The notes: generated by a model not told the origin, from the sequence alone. Numbered from the stretch's first letter, positions 1 through 11,700 are shown. The stretch is 64,000 nucleotides of DNA from Achatina immaculata (GCA_009760885.1 CM019693.1:44417433-44481432), one strand, 5' to 3'. Made by a program: numbers and translations.

Positions 1-251
1 AATGTTGACTACATAATCTTAACTAAAGCACTAACAATAAAACCTTCATGCACACTTTGATACACGAGGACCAACAGTGCAGCATTAACAACAGAAAAAC
101 ACACATACTTTCTCAGAGATTTAACTGAGTACGCCCATGACAAGGACAGCCAAACAGCATAGACTGAGGAAAAGTCTTTGACAGAGTGTCTCATTCCTTC
201 CTCCACAAAACAGTCTAGAATAACAATGTGGGGTGCTATGTCAGAGAATGT

Positions 252-843
252 GTGAAGATTATATACTCCTCACCACAAAGTCAGATTCTGGTTAGAGACC
301 CAGTAAAGATTATATATTCCTCACCACAAAGTCATATCCTGGTTAGAGACCCAGTAAAGATTAAATATTCCTCACCACAAAGTAGGATCCTGGTTAGAGA
401 CCGAGTGAAGATTATATACTCCTCACCACAAAGTCAGATCCTGGTTAGAGACTGAGTGAAGATTATATACTCCTCAAAGTCAGATTCTGGTTAGAGACCG
501 AGTGAAGATTATATACTCCTCACCACAAAGTCAGATCCTGGTTAGAGACCGAGTGAAGATTATATACTCCTCAAAGTCAGATCCTGGTTAGAGACTGAGT
601 AAAGATTATATACTCCTCACCACAAAGTCAGATCCTGGTTAGAGACTGAGTAAAGATTATATACTCCTTACCACAAAGTCAGATCCTGGTTAGAGACTGA
701 GTAAAGATTATATACTCCTCACCACAAAGTCAGATCCTGGTTAGAGACTGAGTAAAGATTATATACTCCTCACCACAAAGTCAGATCCTGGTTAGAGACT
801 GTGTAAAGATTTTATACTCCTCCCACAAAGTCAGATCCTGGTG
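252..843 (+). repeat. 51-bp minisatellite inside LINE RT
   Basis: About 12 units of 51 bp, some with ~5-bp deletions. The unit encodes VKIIYSSPQSQILVRD plus one residue in the RT frame, exactly the peptide expected just before the RT segment that follows at 844. It is therefore an in-frame amplification of the LINE's own coding sequence. Confidence 0.9.
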
Positions 844-905
844 AACCACACTTTAACAGACACAATAAACCTAACTAGACCTGTCCGACAAGGGTGTCCA
901 TTTTC

Positions 906-1587
906 TGCACTTCTGTACGTGCTAACTTTGGAGCCACTCTTTCTCCACTTCTGTACATGTTAACATTGGAGCCACTCTTTTCCCACTTCTGTACATGTTA
1001 ACATTGGAGCCACTCTTTCCCCATTTCTGTACGTGTTAACTTTGGAGCCACTCTTTTCCCACTTCTGTACATGTTAACTTTGGAGCCACTCTTTTCCCAC
1101 TTCTGTACGTGCTAACTTTGGAGCCACTCTTTTCCCACTTCTGTACGTGCTAACTTTGGAGCCACTCTTTTCCCACTTCTGTACGTGCTAACTTTGGAGC
1201 CACTCTTTTCCCACTTCTGTACGTGCTAACTTTGGAGCCACTCTTTCCCCACTTCTGTACATGTTAACTTTGAAGCCACTCTTTTCCCACTTCTGTACAT
1301 GTTAACTTTGGAGCCACTCTTTTCCCACTTCTGTACGTGTTAACTTTGGAGCCACTCTTTTCCCACTTCTGTACGTGCTAACTTTGGAGCCACTCTTTTC
1401 CCACTTCTGTACGTGCTAACTTTGGAGCCACTCTTTTCCCACTTCTGTACGTGCTAACTTTGGAGCCACTCTTTTCCCACTTCTGTACGTGCTAACTTTG
1501 GAGCCACTCTTTCCCCACTTCTGTACATGTTAACATTGGAGCCACTCTTTTCCCACTTCTGTACGTGTTAACTTTGGAGCCACTCTT
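906..1587 (+). repeat. 38-bp minisatellite inside LINE RT
   Basis: About 18 units of 38 bp with core cttctgtacgtgctaacttt. The unit is the coding sequence of SALLYVLTLEPL, which directly follows the RT motif VRQGCPF. Because 38 is not a multiple of three, the array destroys the frame. Units differ mainly at gtgcta/atgtta, suggesting block-wise homogenisation. Confidence 0.9.
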
Positions 1588-1601
1588 GGAAAAGATCAGA
1601 C

Positions 1602-2413
1602 GTGGCAGCCTCATCAAAGGAACCTTTGTCCCAGGTGCAAGGAGAGGAGAAGTTGATCGCTTACGTGGATGACATGGTCTTCTTTCCTGCAAACATCTCC
1701 TCAATACGTCACATTTTAGACACTTTTAAAGAACTTGGAGAAGGCAGCGGAGCTAACATAAACATTAAAAAGTCACAGATCATATTTTGGGGATATGGAC
1801 CAGTAAGTCAGATTTCGCTTTCGACCTAATACACGCTAACAACATGAACATATATGGGATACTATACATAGCAATACCGTCACAAACAAACACAACACGA
1901 TGGAGAAACATAATAGAGAAAATAAAAAATAGATTAGATTTATACAAATACGAAACAACAACAATCTTTGGTAGGTATGTAATGGTCAACACCTTGGTCA
2001 CGCCTAAACTGATCTACACAGCAAACATCTTCCCCTTGCCCACAAAATTACTCAGAGAAATCAAAAAACTAGTCAGAAAATTCATCTTTAGGAACACCAT
2101 ACAAGGCATCCAACAGAAAACACTGATGCAAGACAAGAAACGAGGTGACATCGCACTACAAAACACTGCAACAAAAATACAAGCACTAAGAAATAAATAC
2201 CTAGGAAGCAGTATCAAAGTGCCACAAAAACACGCACTAGCGCACTATTATGTAGGACTTAGATTATCCAACCTTTGTAGAATCACCAATACTCTCTCCC
2301 TCTTCTACAAACAATGTATACACAACTTAACAAAACATGAACATTTACTACACAAAACAAAACTTTATTTACAAGCAACTAGTCAGAGAACAAGAACCAT
2401 CATTACAATTTAG
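1602..2413 (+). pseudogene. LINE ORF2 fragment: YVDD box and thumb region
   Basis: Two overlapping open frames (1602-1829 and 1787-2413) carry the catalytic YVDD motif followed by KKSQIIFWGYG, then about 200 residues of Tx1-like C-terminal RT sequence. One frameshift near 1790-1830 separates them. A further shift near 2400 moves the reading into the frame seen from 2337 to 2567. This is a remnant of the LINE described for 1-3195, not a host gene. Confidence 0.8.
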
Positions 2414-2514
2414 AATCAAAAGAGGACACAACTACTTCATCACAAACCACGCCCAAACATTCCAAAACCTACACACCACAGGGATTACGCCCAAAGCTAA
2501 CGAGACAACATACA

Positions 2515-2900
2515 GACAACTGTTTAACATGACACCTCTAGTAACAACACACACAACTACTGTTTAACATGACACCTCTTGTAACAACACACATTACAAG
2601 CAAACCAAGCGGATGTAAGTTATGTATGGAAAACAAACAAGAAACTGAAGACCACATTTATTTTAGATACTGTTTAACATGACATCTCTAGTAACAATAC
2701 ACACAACTACTGTTTAACATGACACCTCTAGTAACACCACACACAACTACTGTTTAACATGACACCTCTAGTAACAACACACACAACTACTGTTTAACAT
2801 GACACCTCTTGTAACAACACACATTACAAGCAAACCAAGCGGATGTAAGTTATGTATGGAAAACAAACAAGAAACTGAAGACCACATTTATTTTAGATGC
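2515..2900 (+). repeat. 40-bp minisatellite with nested 110-bp segment in LINE ORF2
   Basis: The block tgtttaacatgacacctct recurs at 2521, 2561, 2671, 2711, 2751 and 2791. Most intervals are 40 bp; the 2561 and 2791 units each carry an extra segment of LINE coding sequence (SKPSGCKLCMENKQETEDH), giving a 110-bp block repeated with a 230-bp period. The unit encodes FNMTPLVTTHTT of the LINE C-terminal region. Confidence 0.85.
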
Positions 2901-3199
2901 AAAACAGTTTCACGAGCACTAAAACTTCTCACAAGTAGAATAGAAACAGAAACAAAACAGAAAACAGACATTTACAAAGCAATCATGCTAAACACAATCC
3001 CAAACACATCAAAAGACACACAGGAGAAGTTGATCATTTTTCTGCCTGATTTTTGATGCCTTGTTTGGGCTTGTAGAGACAAAGCAAAATACAACAAAAG
3101 AATATTTATTGATGACATTTTTCTGTACATTTTCCAACAAAAGATAAAAAAATTGTTCCCCATCACTGCTCCTCAGAAAGCTCAGATTCTTCATAACAT

Positions 3200-4229
3200 C
3201 ATCTCATAACTACAGCAAAGCTATGACAGGACAAAGGTCTTTATCAGGCCACTTGTCTGTTTCAGATAAAGATCCTTTGAGCCATTCTCAAGCAAATCCT
3301 TTACCAGACACACCGTAGGTTTTTCCTTCCTTGTCTGTACAAGATAAAAGAACATTATCTCCCTTGTATCATATCATTAAACACCCCCCCCCCCATATCT
3401 TCTTTATGTATCTCTTTCATCCCAAGTCCCGCCAGGCAACGCCCACCTTCCAAAAGGAGCGGAGATAGCTGTTCGGAATACTGACCTTCATAATGTCACA
3501 TAAATCTGATCAGATATTCCAAACAATGATGTCACCTGTGTGTGTGCGCGCGCATGTGTGTATGTGTGTGTTTTTCACATACACTCCCACCAAAATTGTA
3601 TCTCATTAGCATATGCTTCATTCTCTTTACAAATGCAAGTACTCTTTTATTGTTTAACTTCTATATGTAAATTCCACGCATGTTAAAGCCATTTAAGTTC
3701 ATTTTGTTGCAAGTAAAGATTTTTTTTAAAAATTACGTGTAGATTTATGAACCCGTTACATATTTATGAACCAATTACATGTAGATTTATGAACCTGGAA
3801 AATATGCGACATCAAACAAACGACCTTGTACTGCAGGAACCTCCATGTTCAAGAACATAGCAATGACAGGCGTCTATGAGCCCTAATATGTCAAGGTACG
3901 TATAACAAGGTTACCTTTTTAGACAGACGTTCCCGTCACAGACATAGTGTTTACCTTCATGGCGTGGTACCTTGACAGTTCGTACAGAACACTGACTAAA
4001 TATCTTCATTGTCAGGGTTATAGTTCTATATAGTCAGTGCTATTGTTGACATCTATCTCGTTATCTAATAACCTTTTTATCTACTCTCTTTATTTATCTT
4101 TTTATCTACTCTCTTTATTTAACCTTTTCACCACTTTATCTATTTTATCTAGTGCATTTATCTAATCTAGGAGTATTTATCTATTTATTCACTCTATTTA
4201 TCTAATCTTTTTATATACCCTCTTTATCT

Positions 4230-4230
<1 letters not shown>
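3200..4230. other. No gene seen; AT-rich unique sequence
   Basis: No supported coding region. A C10 homopolymer near 3388, a short TG/CG-rich tract near 3538-3572, and a degenerate tatctactctctttatt-type repeat from about 4070 onward. The first 200 bases may be the 3' UTR of the upstream LINE. Confidence 0.5.

Positions 4231-4260
<30 letters not shown>
4231..4260. repeat. (TC)n microsatellite
   Basis: Uninterrupted TC dinucleotide tract inside a pyrimidine-rich, degenerate tatctactct-type repeat area (4070-4330). Confidence 0.9.
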
Positions 4261-4262
<2 letters not shown>

Positions 4263-4817
4263 TCCATTTATCTGCTCTATTTATCTACTCTTTCTAGTCT
4301 CTTTATCTGTTTGCTTTACTTGCTCTTTCTTTTTCTTTTAGTTTTTATTTCATTAAAACAGTTGCTGTTACTGATAAACCCTTACACACTGTGTTTAAGG
4401 TATGATAATCCATCATCATCATCATCATGAGCAGGTACTTTGCCTGATGTGGGACGGCGACAATGAACTCGCATTTATGCCTGGCTTTTGTCACTTTTAT
4501 TAAATCAGTTGACTTTTTCTCTCGTATCATTTACTCAGATCGTATAGAAGCTTTTGTTTGTCGCCTTTTTTTCTTTTTCCTTTAGTTTTCTTGTGTTTAT
4601 CAGGATCTATGGCTTTTTTTTAACATGGTTATGTTCAATGAATTGTGATTGTCTTTTCATTAACAATTTTGACTTTCCTTTACTCTGCAAATTTCTCTGA
4701 GAATTTTTGCAATTGTTATTCTTCTCGTACAACGTGCATGTTGCATCTTTCTCTAAAGTCACATTTTTCTTCCTTATAGTTTGTTTCATCCTCTCCCAAT
4801 GTGTACCTGTCACGTGC

Positions 4818-5273
4818 ACAGCCTGCAGGTACAGAGATACGCCTCACAGCCTGCAGGTACAGAGATACGCCTCACAGCCTGCAGGTACAGAGATACGCCT
4901 CACAGTCTGCAGGTACAGAGATACGCCTCACAGCCTGCAGGTACAGAGATACGCCTCACAGCCTGCAGGTACAGAGATACGCCTCACAGCCTGCAGGTAC
5001 AGAGATGCGCCTCATAGTCTACAGCTACAGAGATACGCCTCACAGCCTGCAGGTACAGAGATACGCCTCACAGTCTGCAGGTACAGAGATACGCTCACAG
5101 CCTGCAGGTACAGAGATACGCCTCACAGCCTGCAGGTACAGAGATACGCCTCACAGCCTGCAGGTACAGAGATACGCCTCACAGCCTGCAGGTACAGAGA
5201 TACGCCTCACAGCCTGCAGGTACAGAGATACGCCTCACAGCCTGCAGGTACAGAGATACGCCTCACAGTCTGC
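4818..5273. repeat. 28-bp minisatellite
   Basis: About 16 units with core cctgcaggtacagagatacg. One unit lacks a base (near 5094) and one is divergent (near 5010). Overlapping open frames up to 239 codons here arise only from the repeat. Confidence 0.95.
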
Positions 5274-5474
5274 GCTCCTTATCACACAAGCTGGCCAAAT
5301 GTGTTCTGTACTCTCCATTTTGTGCTGACCCTTTGGCCGGGCAGTTTACTGACAACTGTCTTGTTATTGGGACAAACGGGTGAGGATAAGATAGCATCGT
5401 CAACAGCCTTGGGACGCTGGTTGTGATGTCAATGACTTCATTTCAGCTCCCGTCTCTCGGCTTCAAGGACGTAC

Positions 5475-6062
5475 TGTAAGTGTGTGTGTATGGTGTTTGT
5501 GTGTAGTGTGTGCAATGTGTGTGTGGTGTGTGTAATGTGTGTGGTGTGTGTAATATGTGTGGTGTGTGTAATATGTGTGGTGTGTGTAATGTGTGGTGTG
5601 TGTCTGTGGTGTGTGTGTAATGCGAGTGTAGTGTGTGTAATGCGAGTGTGGTGTGTGTAATGTGTGTGTGGTGTGTGTAATGTGGATGTCGTGTGCGTGG
5701 TGAGTGTGGTGTGTGTAATGTGTGTGGTGTGTGTAATGTGTATATGGTGTGCGTGTGTGGTGGTGTGTGTAATGTGTATTTGGTGTGCGTGTGGTGTGTG
5801 TAGTGTAAGTGGTGTGTGGTGTGTTGTGTGTGTGGCATGTGTGCTGTGTGTGTGGCATGTGTGCTGTGTGTGTGGGGTGTATTGTGTGTATGATGTGTGT
5901 GTTAGGTGTGTGTGTGGTGTGTGTACGGTGTGTCGTGTGTGTGGTGTATATGTGTGGTGTATATTTATATATATGGTGTGTATAGTGTGTGTTGTGTGTA
6001 TGTATGGTGTGTGTGTGTTGTGTATGTGTGGTGTGTATGTGGTGTATGTGTCAGTGTGTGTG
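5475..6062. repeat. GT-rich degenerate array
   Basis: About 590 bp of gtgtgtggtgtgtgtaatgt variants with mixed 10-22-bp periodicity. Open frames on both strands (CVCV-type and HTHT-type peptides) are repeat artefacts. Confidence 0.9.
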
Positions 6063-6256
6063 CAGAGGCCAGGAGAACAAAATGTGAACCCTCCCCCTCT
6101 CTCTCCCTCCTCGCTTTCTTCACACATACACACACACACACACAAGCTCACATGCTCCTATCACACAGCCAGGTAAAATCCTGGTTTCTTCAGCAGATAA
6201 ATCACTTCCCTGGTGTCCGTTGTGAGGGACTGCACTGTCCGGAATGTACAGCAGTA

Positions 6257-6571
6257 TTAACATTGCTAGCAATCTCACACGGTTAACATTGCTAGCAATC
6301 GCACACGGTTAACAGTGCTAGCAATCTCACACGGTTAACAGTGCTAGCAATCTCACACAGTTAACATTGCTAGCAATCTCACAAGGTTAACATCGCTAGC
6401 AATCTCACACGGTTAACATTGCTAGCAATCGCACACGGCTAATATTGCTAGCAATCTCACACGGCTAACAGTGCTAGCAATCTCACACGGTTAACACTGC
6501 TAGCAATCTCACAAAGTTAACACTGCAAGCAATCTTAAACGGCTAACATTGCTAGGAATATCACACGGTTT
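6257..6571. repeat. 26-bp minisatellite (gctagcaatctcacacgg)
   Basis: About 12 units of 26 bp, each containing gctagcaatctcacacggtt or a close variant. Confidence 0.95.
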
Positions 6572-6783
6572 ATCAGATTTCCGCCACTAACGTGTGTGTC
6601 GGGTATGTAAGTATTCTCATACAAGATGGCGCTAGAACTCCAGAACGTACAATTTCCCTTGTCAGCTTCCGTGTAGATCTACTCCGAGCTCCTTAAACTC
6701 ATTACGATTACAGACTCCTAGTAGAGTGCCTAATGTATCTCCATACCTCATTGACAGCCGATATCACCATCATCATTATCCCT

Positions 6784-7140
6784 GGACTCCATGCTGGTGA
6801 CAGAGTTATGAACTTCATGCTGGTGATAGAGTCATGGACTTCATGCTGGTGATAGAGTCATGGACTTCATGCTGGTGATAGAGTCATGGACTTCATGCTG
6901 GTGATAGAGTCATGGACTTCATGCTGGTGATAGAGTCATGGACTTCATGCTGGTGATAGGGTCATGGACTTCATGCTGGTGACAGAGTCATGGACTCCAT
7001 CTGGTGACATAGTTATGGACTCCATGCTGGTGACAGAGTTATGGACTTCATCTGGTGACAGAGTTATGGACTCCATCTGGTGACAGAGTTATGGACTCCA
7101 TGCTGGTGACAGAGTTATGGACTCCATGCTGGTGACAAAG
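6784..7140. repeat. 26-bp minisatellite (catgctggtgatagagt)
   Basis: About 13-14 units; early units read gatagagtcatgg and later ones gacagagttatgg. Its right end is one breakpoint of the 2.1-kb tandem duplication that follows. Confidence 0.95.
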
Positions 7141-8355
7141 GTCCAGACTTAACCATACCTGGTATGTGACGAAGAATGAAGAAAGAGATTGCAGATAATT
7201 TTGAAAATCATCAATGCTCATACAGTCCAGAGGTGCGGTAGTTGGTGTGAGAGGCCAGGCATCAGGTATAGTGTACTACTACCATAACGTGCTAAAACAT
7301 GAGTGGACATGTTTCCTGTCGCTTTAAAACACTAACTCATTGCATATTAACTGTGTGAAAATTAATCACATAATGAATCACAAAATGAATCACAACTCAT
7401 TGAAAGAGTCTTAAAAAATCTCGGCTGTAACTAGGTCGGTCGTAAGTCGGTGCTCGACTTGTATTGGCTGATATCTGATAAATGATGTAATGATGACATT
7501 ACCGCCAGCGAAACAGTGCCGGTCATGACCCTGTTATACTCTCCAGTGATATTTCTAGTGTAGTGACACCAGCCTGACAAACATGTCACAATAGCCAAGG
7601 TAGAGGAGCCGGGAGATAAACCTGGCGGTCTTTTATGTTTCGGAAGTCACAAAAAGGAACACAACCTGCCACACCCAAATGGGGAAGAGCAAACGGCTTA
7701 TATTCATCGTCTCGATCATCATAACCATCATCATCATCATAATCATCATAATCATTATCATCTGTCAAGTCAAGAGTTGTTGAAAAGCATGAATGGCCAG
7801 CATAGTGGAATGTGCTTTGTGATAACTCGCAAGGCAACTTAGGTTATCTCCAGTATTCTAAAGTTAATGAAAAAACAAATATTTGAAAGATTATAGCTAC
7901 GACAATCAAATGTCAGACTTAAACCTCATGGCTGGGGTTAAGTACTGTAAAATTAGGTCTTCTTTGCAGAAGTGTCGAGGTACAAGGTGTAACTCGACTG
8001 ATCATCATTCGACGTGAATGAGAGTAATCGTCACGCGTTCGTCATTAGACGAAATACCTACCTCGAGTGACTTGCATGAGCCGAGTAGTTTTCAGTCACA
8101 GCAACAGATCCTCGGTTTTAGATTTCAAGAGCAACAAATGAGGACATACTGGAGCACAAGTTTGTCGTCACGAGTCATGCCACAGAGCTCATCTGAGGAG
8201 CCACGGTTGGAGATATTTGCTGATCTTTCGGAGGTTTGCTCGCGTCCTAATACTGGACTCCCTGTGAACACGCACACTTCAAACACACGTACATGTTCAT
8301 CGTGGGGGATTCTGTTACGTCAAATACTGAATAAGAAAACTGAATCTATAACTTA

Positions 8356-8640
8356 TTTCCTTCCTTCCTTAATCCCTTCCTTCCTTCCTTCCTTCCTCGC
8401 TTTCTTTATCCCTATCCGAGGCAAAGCCAATCAACAAGGGCTCTCTATTTACTTTTTTGCTGGGTTGTTTCTTCTACCGTCTCCCGGTGTATCGATCTTT
8501 CCTATCTCTGCTTCAAGACTCCTACGCCAGGTATTTCTTGGTCTTCATTGCTTCCTTTTCCCTGGGGATTCCAGGTGAGGGCTTGTCATAGCCAGTCCCA
8601 AGTCCAGATGAGGAAGAAGGGGTGGATATGGGCCATATAC
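8356..8640 (-). mobile_element. LINE 3' end fragment with (GGAA)n tail, copy 1
   Basis: On the minus strand the sequence reads PGKRKQ-stop-RPRNTWRRSLEAEIGK, the typical C-terminal tail of many animal LINE endonuclease-RT proteins (GKRKRGRPKNTWRR-like). It ends in a (GGAA)n tract, plus-strand ttcc repeats at 8358-8399, as a 3' microsatellite tail would. One in-frame stop and probable frameshifts show it is dead. The upstream limit is uncertain. Confidence 0.7.
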
Positions 8641-8851
8641 CCAATTCGGTTAAAAAAGAAAAAAAAACTTCTGCCGTGAAAATGTCAGAACGTGATGCCC
8701 TTCCACACCCTCCCCCTTCTCTTTCTCTCTCGGGTGTGTACTCAAATCTTGTGTCTCATTATCTTCCCTGAGAATGTTATAATAGTTTTAAAAACTTGAA
8801 ATGTACAGAAGATAAGAGTAGAGAAAAAGTCACTAGGAGTCTTGCATCAGT

Positions 8852-9186
8852 ATGTTAGCGCTAGAGATGATAAGTACACGGAAACCTAGCGTCAGTGTGT
8901 TAACGCTAGAGGTGATAAGTACACGGAAACCTAACGTCAGTATGTTAGCGCTAGAGGTGATAAGTACACGGAAACCTAGCGTCAGTATGTTAACGCTAGA
9001 GGTGATAAGTACACGGAAACCTAGCGTCAGTATGTTAACGCTAGAGGTGATAAGTACACGGAAACTTAGCGTCAGTGTGTTAACGCTAGAGGTGATAAGT
9101 ACACGGAAACTTAGCGTCAGTATGTTAACGCTAGAGGTGATAAGTACACGGAAACTTAGCGTCAGTGTGTTAACGCTAGAGGTGAT
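8852..9186. repeat. 45-bp minisatellite, copy 1
   Basis: About 7.5 units with core gttaacgctagaggtgataa. As 45 is divisible by three, open frames of ~130 codons exist on both strands and are artefacts. Confidence 0.95.
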
Positions 9187-10456
9187 AGAGTTATGGACTC
9201 CATCTGGTGACAGAGTTATGGACTCCATGCTGGTGACAAAGGTCCAGACTTAACCATACCTGGTATGTGACGAAGAATGAAGAAAGAGATTGCAGATAAT
9301 TTTGAAAATCATCAATGCTTATACAGTCCTGAGGTGCGGTAGTTGGTGTGAGAGGCCAGGCACCAGGTATAGTGTACTACTACCATAACGTGCTAAAACA
9401 TGAGTGGACATGTTTCCTGTCGCTTTAAAACACTAACTCATTGCATATTAACTGTGTGAAAATTAATCACATAATGAATCACAAAATGAATCACAACTCA
9501 TTGAAAGAGTCTTAAAAAATCTCGGCTGTAACTAGGTCGGTCGTAAGTCGGTGCTCGACTTGTATTGGCTGATATCTGATAAATGATGTAATGATGACAT
9601 TACCGCCAGCGAAACAGTGCCGGTCATGACCCTGTTATACTCTCCAGTGATATTTCTAGTGTAGTGACACCAGCCTGACAAACATGTCACAATAGCCAAG
9701 GTAGAGGAGCCGGGAGATAAACCTGGCGGTCTTTTATGTTTCGGAAGTCACAAAAAGGAACACAACCTGCCACACCCAAATGGGGAAGAGCAAACGGCTT
9801 ATATTCATCGTCTCGATCATCATAACCATCATCATCATCATAATCATCATAATCATTATCATCTGTCAAGTCAAGAGTTGTTGAAAAGCATGAATGGCCA
9901 GCATAGTGGAATGTGCTTTGTGATAACTCGCAAGGCAACTTAGGTTATCTCCAGTATTCTAAAGTTAATGAAAAAACAAATATTTGAAAGATTATAGCTA
10001 CGACAATCAAATGTCAGACTTAAACCTCATGGCTGGGGTTAAGTACTGTAAAATTAGGTCTTCTTTGCAGAAGTGTCGAGGTACAAGGTGTAACTCGACT
10101 GATCATCATTCGACGTGAATGAGAGTAATCGTCACGCGTTCGTCATTAGACGAAATACCTACCTCGAGTGACTTGCATGAGCCGAGTAGTTTTCAGTCAC
10201 AGCAACAGATCCTCGGTTTTAGATTTCAAGAGCAACAAATGAGGACATACTGGAGCACAAGTTTGTCGTCACGAGTCATGCCACAGAGCTCATCTGAGGA
10301 GCCACGGTTGGAGATATTTGCTGATCTTTCGGAGGTTTGCTCGCGTCCTAATACTGGACTCCCTGTGAACACGCACACTTCAAACACACGTACATGTTCA
10401 TCGTGGGGGATTCTGTTACGTCAAATACTGAATAAGAAAACTGAATCTATAACTTA

Positions 10457-10741
10457 TTTCCTTCCTTCCTTAATCCCTTCCTTCCTTCCTTCCTTCCTCG
10501 CTTTCTTTATCCCTATCCGAGGCAAAGCCAATCAACAAGGGCTCTCTATTTACTTTTTTGCTGGGTTGTTTCTTCTACCGTCTCCCGGTGTATCGATCTT
10601 TCCTATCTCTGCTTCAAGACTCCTACGCCAGGTATTTCTTGGTCTTCATTGCTTCCTTTTCCCTGGGGATTCCAGGTGAGGGCTTGTCATAGCCAGTCCC
10701 AAGTCCAGATGAGGAAGAAGGGGTGGATATGGGCCATATAC
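10457..10741 (-). mobile_element. LINE 3' end fragment with (GGAA)n tail, copy 2
   Basis: Copy of the fragment at 8356-8640, generated by the 2.1-kb tandem duplication rather than by an independent insertion. The (TTCC)n tract and the RPRNTWRR-like minus-strand reading are the same. Confidence 0.7.
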
Positions 10742-10952
10742 CCAATTCGGTTAAAAAAGAAAAAAAAACTTCTGCCGTGAAAATGTCAGAACGTGATGCC
10801 CTTCCACACCCTCCCCCTTCTCTTTCTCTCTCGGGTGTGTACTCAAATCTTGTGTCTCATTATCTTCCCTGAGAATGTTATAATAGTTTTAAAAACTTGA
10901 AATGTACAGAAGATAAGAGTAGAGAAAAAGTCACTAGGAGTCTTGCATCAGT

Positions 10953-11700
10953 ATGTTAGCGCTAGAGATGATAAGTACACGGAAACCTAGCGTCAGTGTG
11001 TTAACGCTAGAGGTGATAAGTACACGGAAACCTAACGTCAGTATGTTAGCGCTAGAGGTGATAAGTACACGGAAACTTAGCGTCAGTATGTTAACGCTAG
11101 AGGTGATAAGTACACGGAAACTTAGCGTCAGTATGTTAACGCTAGAGGTGATAAGTACACGGAAACTTAGCGTCAGTGTGTTAACGCTAGAGGTGATAAG
11201 TACACGGAAACTTAGCGTCAGTATGTTAACGCTAGAGGTGATAAGTACACGGAAACTTAGCGTCAGTGTGTTAACGCTAGAGGTGATAAGTACACGGAAA
11301 CTTAGCGTCAGTATGTTAACGCTAGAGGTGATAAGTACACGGAAACTTAGCGTCAGTGTGTTAACGCTAGAGGTGATAAGTACACGGAAACTTAGCGTCA
11401 GTATGTTAACGCTAGAGGTGATAAGTACACGAAAACCTAGCGTCAGTATGTTAACGCTAGAGGTGATAAGTACACGGAATCTAGCGTCAGTATATCAGAG
11501 GTGATAAGTACAAGGAAACCTAGCGTCAGTGTGTTAACGCTAGAGGTGATAAGTACAAGGAAACCTAGCGTCAGTGTGTTAACGCTAGAGGTGATAAGTA
11601 CAAGGAAACCTAGCGTCAGTATGTTAACGCTAGAGGTGATAAGTACAAGGAAACCTAGCGTCAGTGTGTTAACGCTAGAGGTGATAAGTACAAGGAAACG
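10953..11700. repeat. 45-bp minisatellite, copy 2
   Basis: About 16-17 units of the same repeat as at 8852. One shortened, rearranged unit lies near 11480-11500 and a block of units with tacaagg instead of tacacgg follows it. Confidence 0.95.

Larger units (their letters stand above)
1..3195 (+). mobile_element. Tx1/L1-like LINE, decayed ORF2 (RT and C-terminal region)
   Basis: The plus strand reads as a non-LTR reverse transcriptase from base 1, so the element runs off the left edge. Pieces appear in shifting frames: NVDYIILTKALT at the start, VFDRVSHSFLHKT near 175-215, VKIIYSSPQSQILV near 252, NLTRPVRQGCPFSALLYVLT near 868-925, the catalytic LIAYVDDMVFF box near 1653-1685, then a long thumb/C-terminal region (TTTIFGRYVMVNTLVTPKLI) and a Cys/His stretch (CKLCMENKQETEDHIYFRC) near 2850-2900. 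The C-terminal region resembles molluscan Tx1-type ORF2 proteins (recall, not a search). The ORF is broken by frameshifts, stops and three internal tandem arrays, so it is dead. The end near 3195 is approximate; the last readable part (CLVWACRDKAKYNK) lies in another frame after 3053. Confidence 0.85.
7087..9187. repeat. 2.1-kb tandem duplication, copy 1
   Basis: The segment starting at 7141 (gtccagacttaaccatacct) recurs at 9242, an offset of 2,101 bp. I saw only a few substitutions over the unique part (for example near 7217, 7231 and 7262). The copy ends inside a 45-bp minisatellite and joins back to the 26-bp minisatellite at about 9181-9190. The unique part 7150-8350 contains no gene I can support. 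Confidence 0.9.
9188..11700. repeat. 2.1-kb tandem duplication, copy 2 (longer 45-bp array)
   Basis: Second head-to-tail copy. The unique segment, including the LINE 3' end and all shadow frames, is nearly identical to copy 1. The 45-bp array at its end is about twice as long as in copy 1. The unique part 9242-10455 holds no supportable gene. Confidence 0.9.

Noticed and set aside
4707..5426. 239-codon frame with a hydrophobic start resembling a signal peptide
   Set aside because: Most of it is the 28-bp repeat; the start is in AT-rich unique DNA with no homology, so I do not call a secreted repeat protein.
7586..7837. 83-codon minus frame with Asp/Tyr-rich stretch, repeated at 9687
   Set aside because: The Asp-rich part is a short cat/atc simple repeat; both copies come from the tandem duplication and there is no homology.
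8018..8578. 186-codon plus frame, identical at 10119
   Set aside because: Its second half is the antisense of a LINE C-terminal fragment plus the (TTCC)n tail; no domain in the first half.
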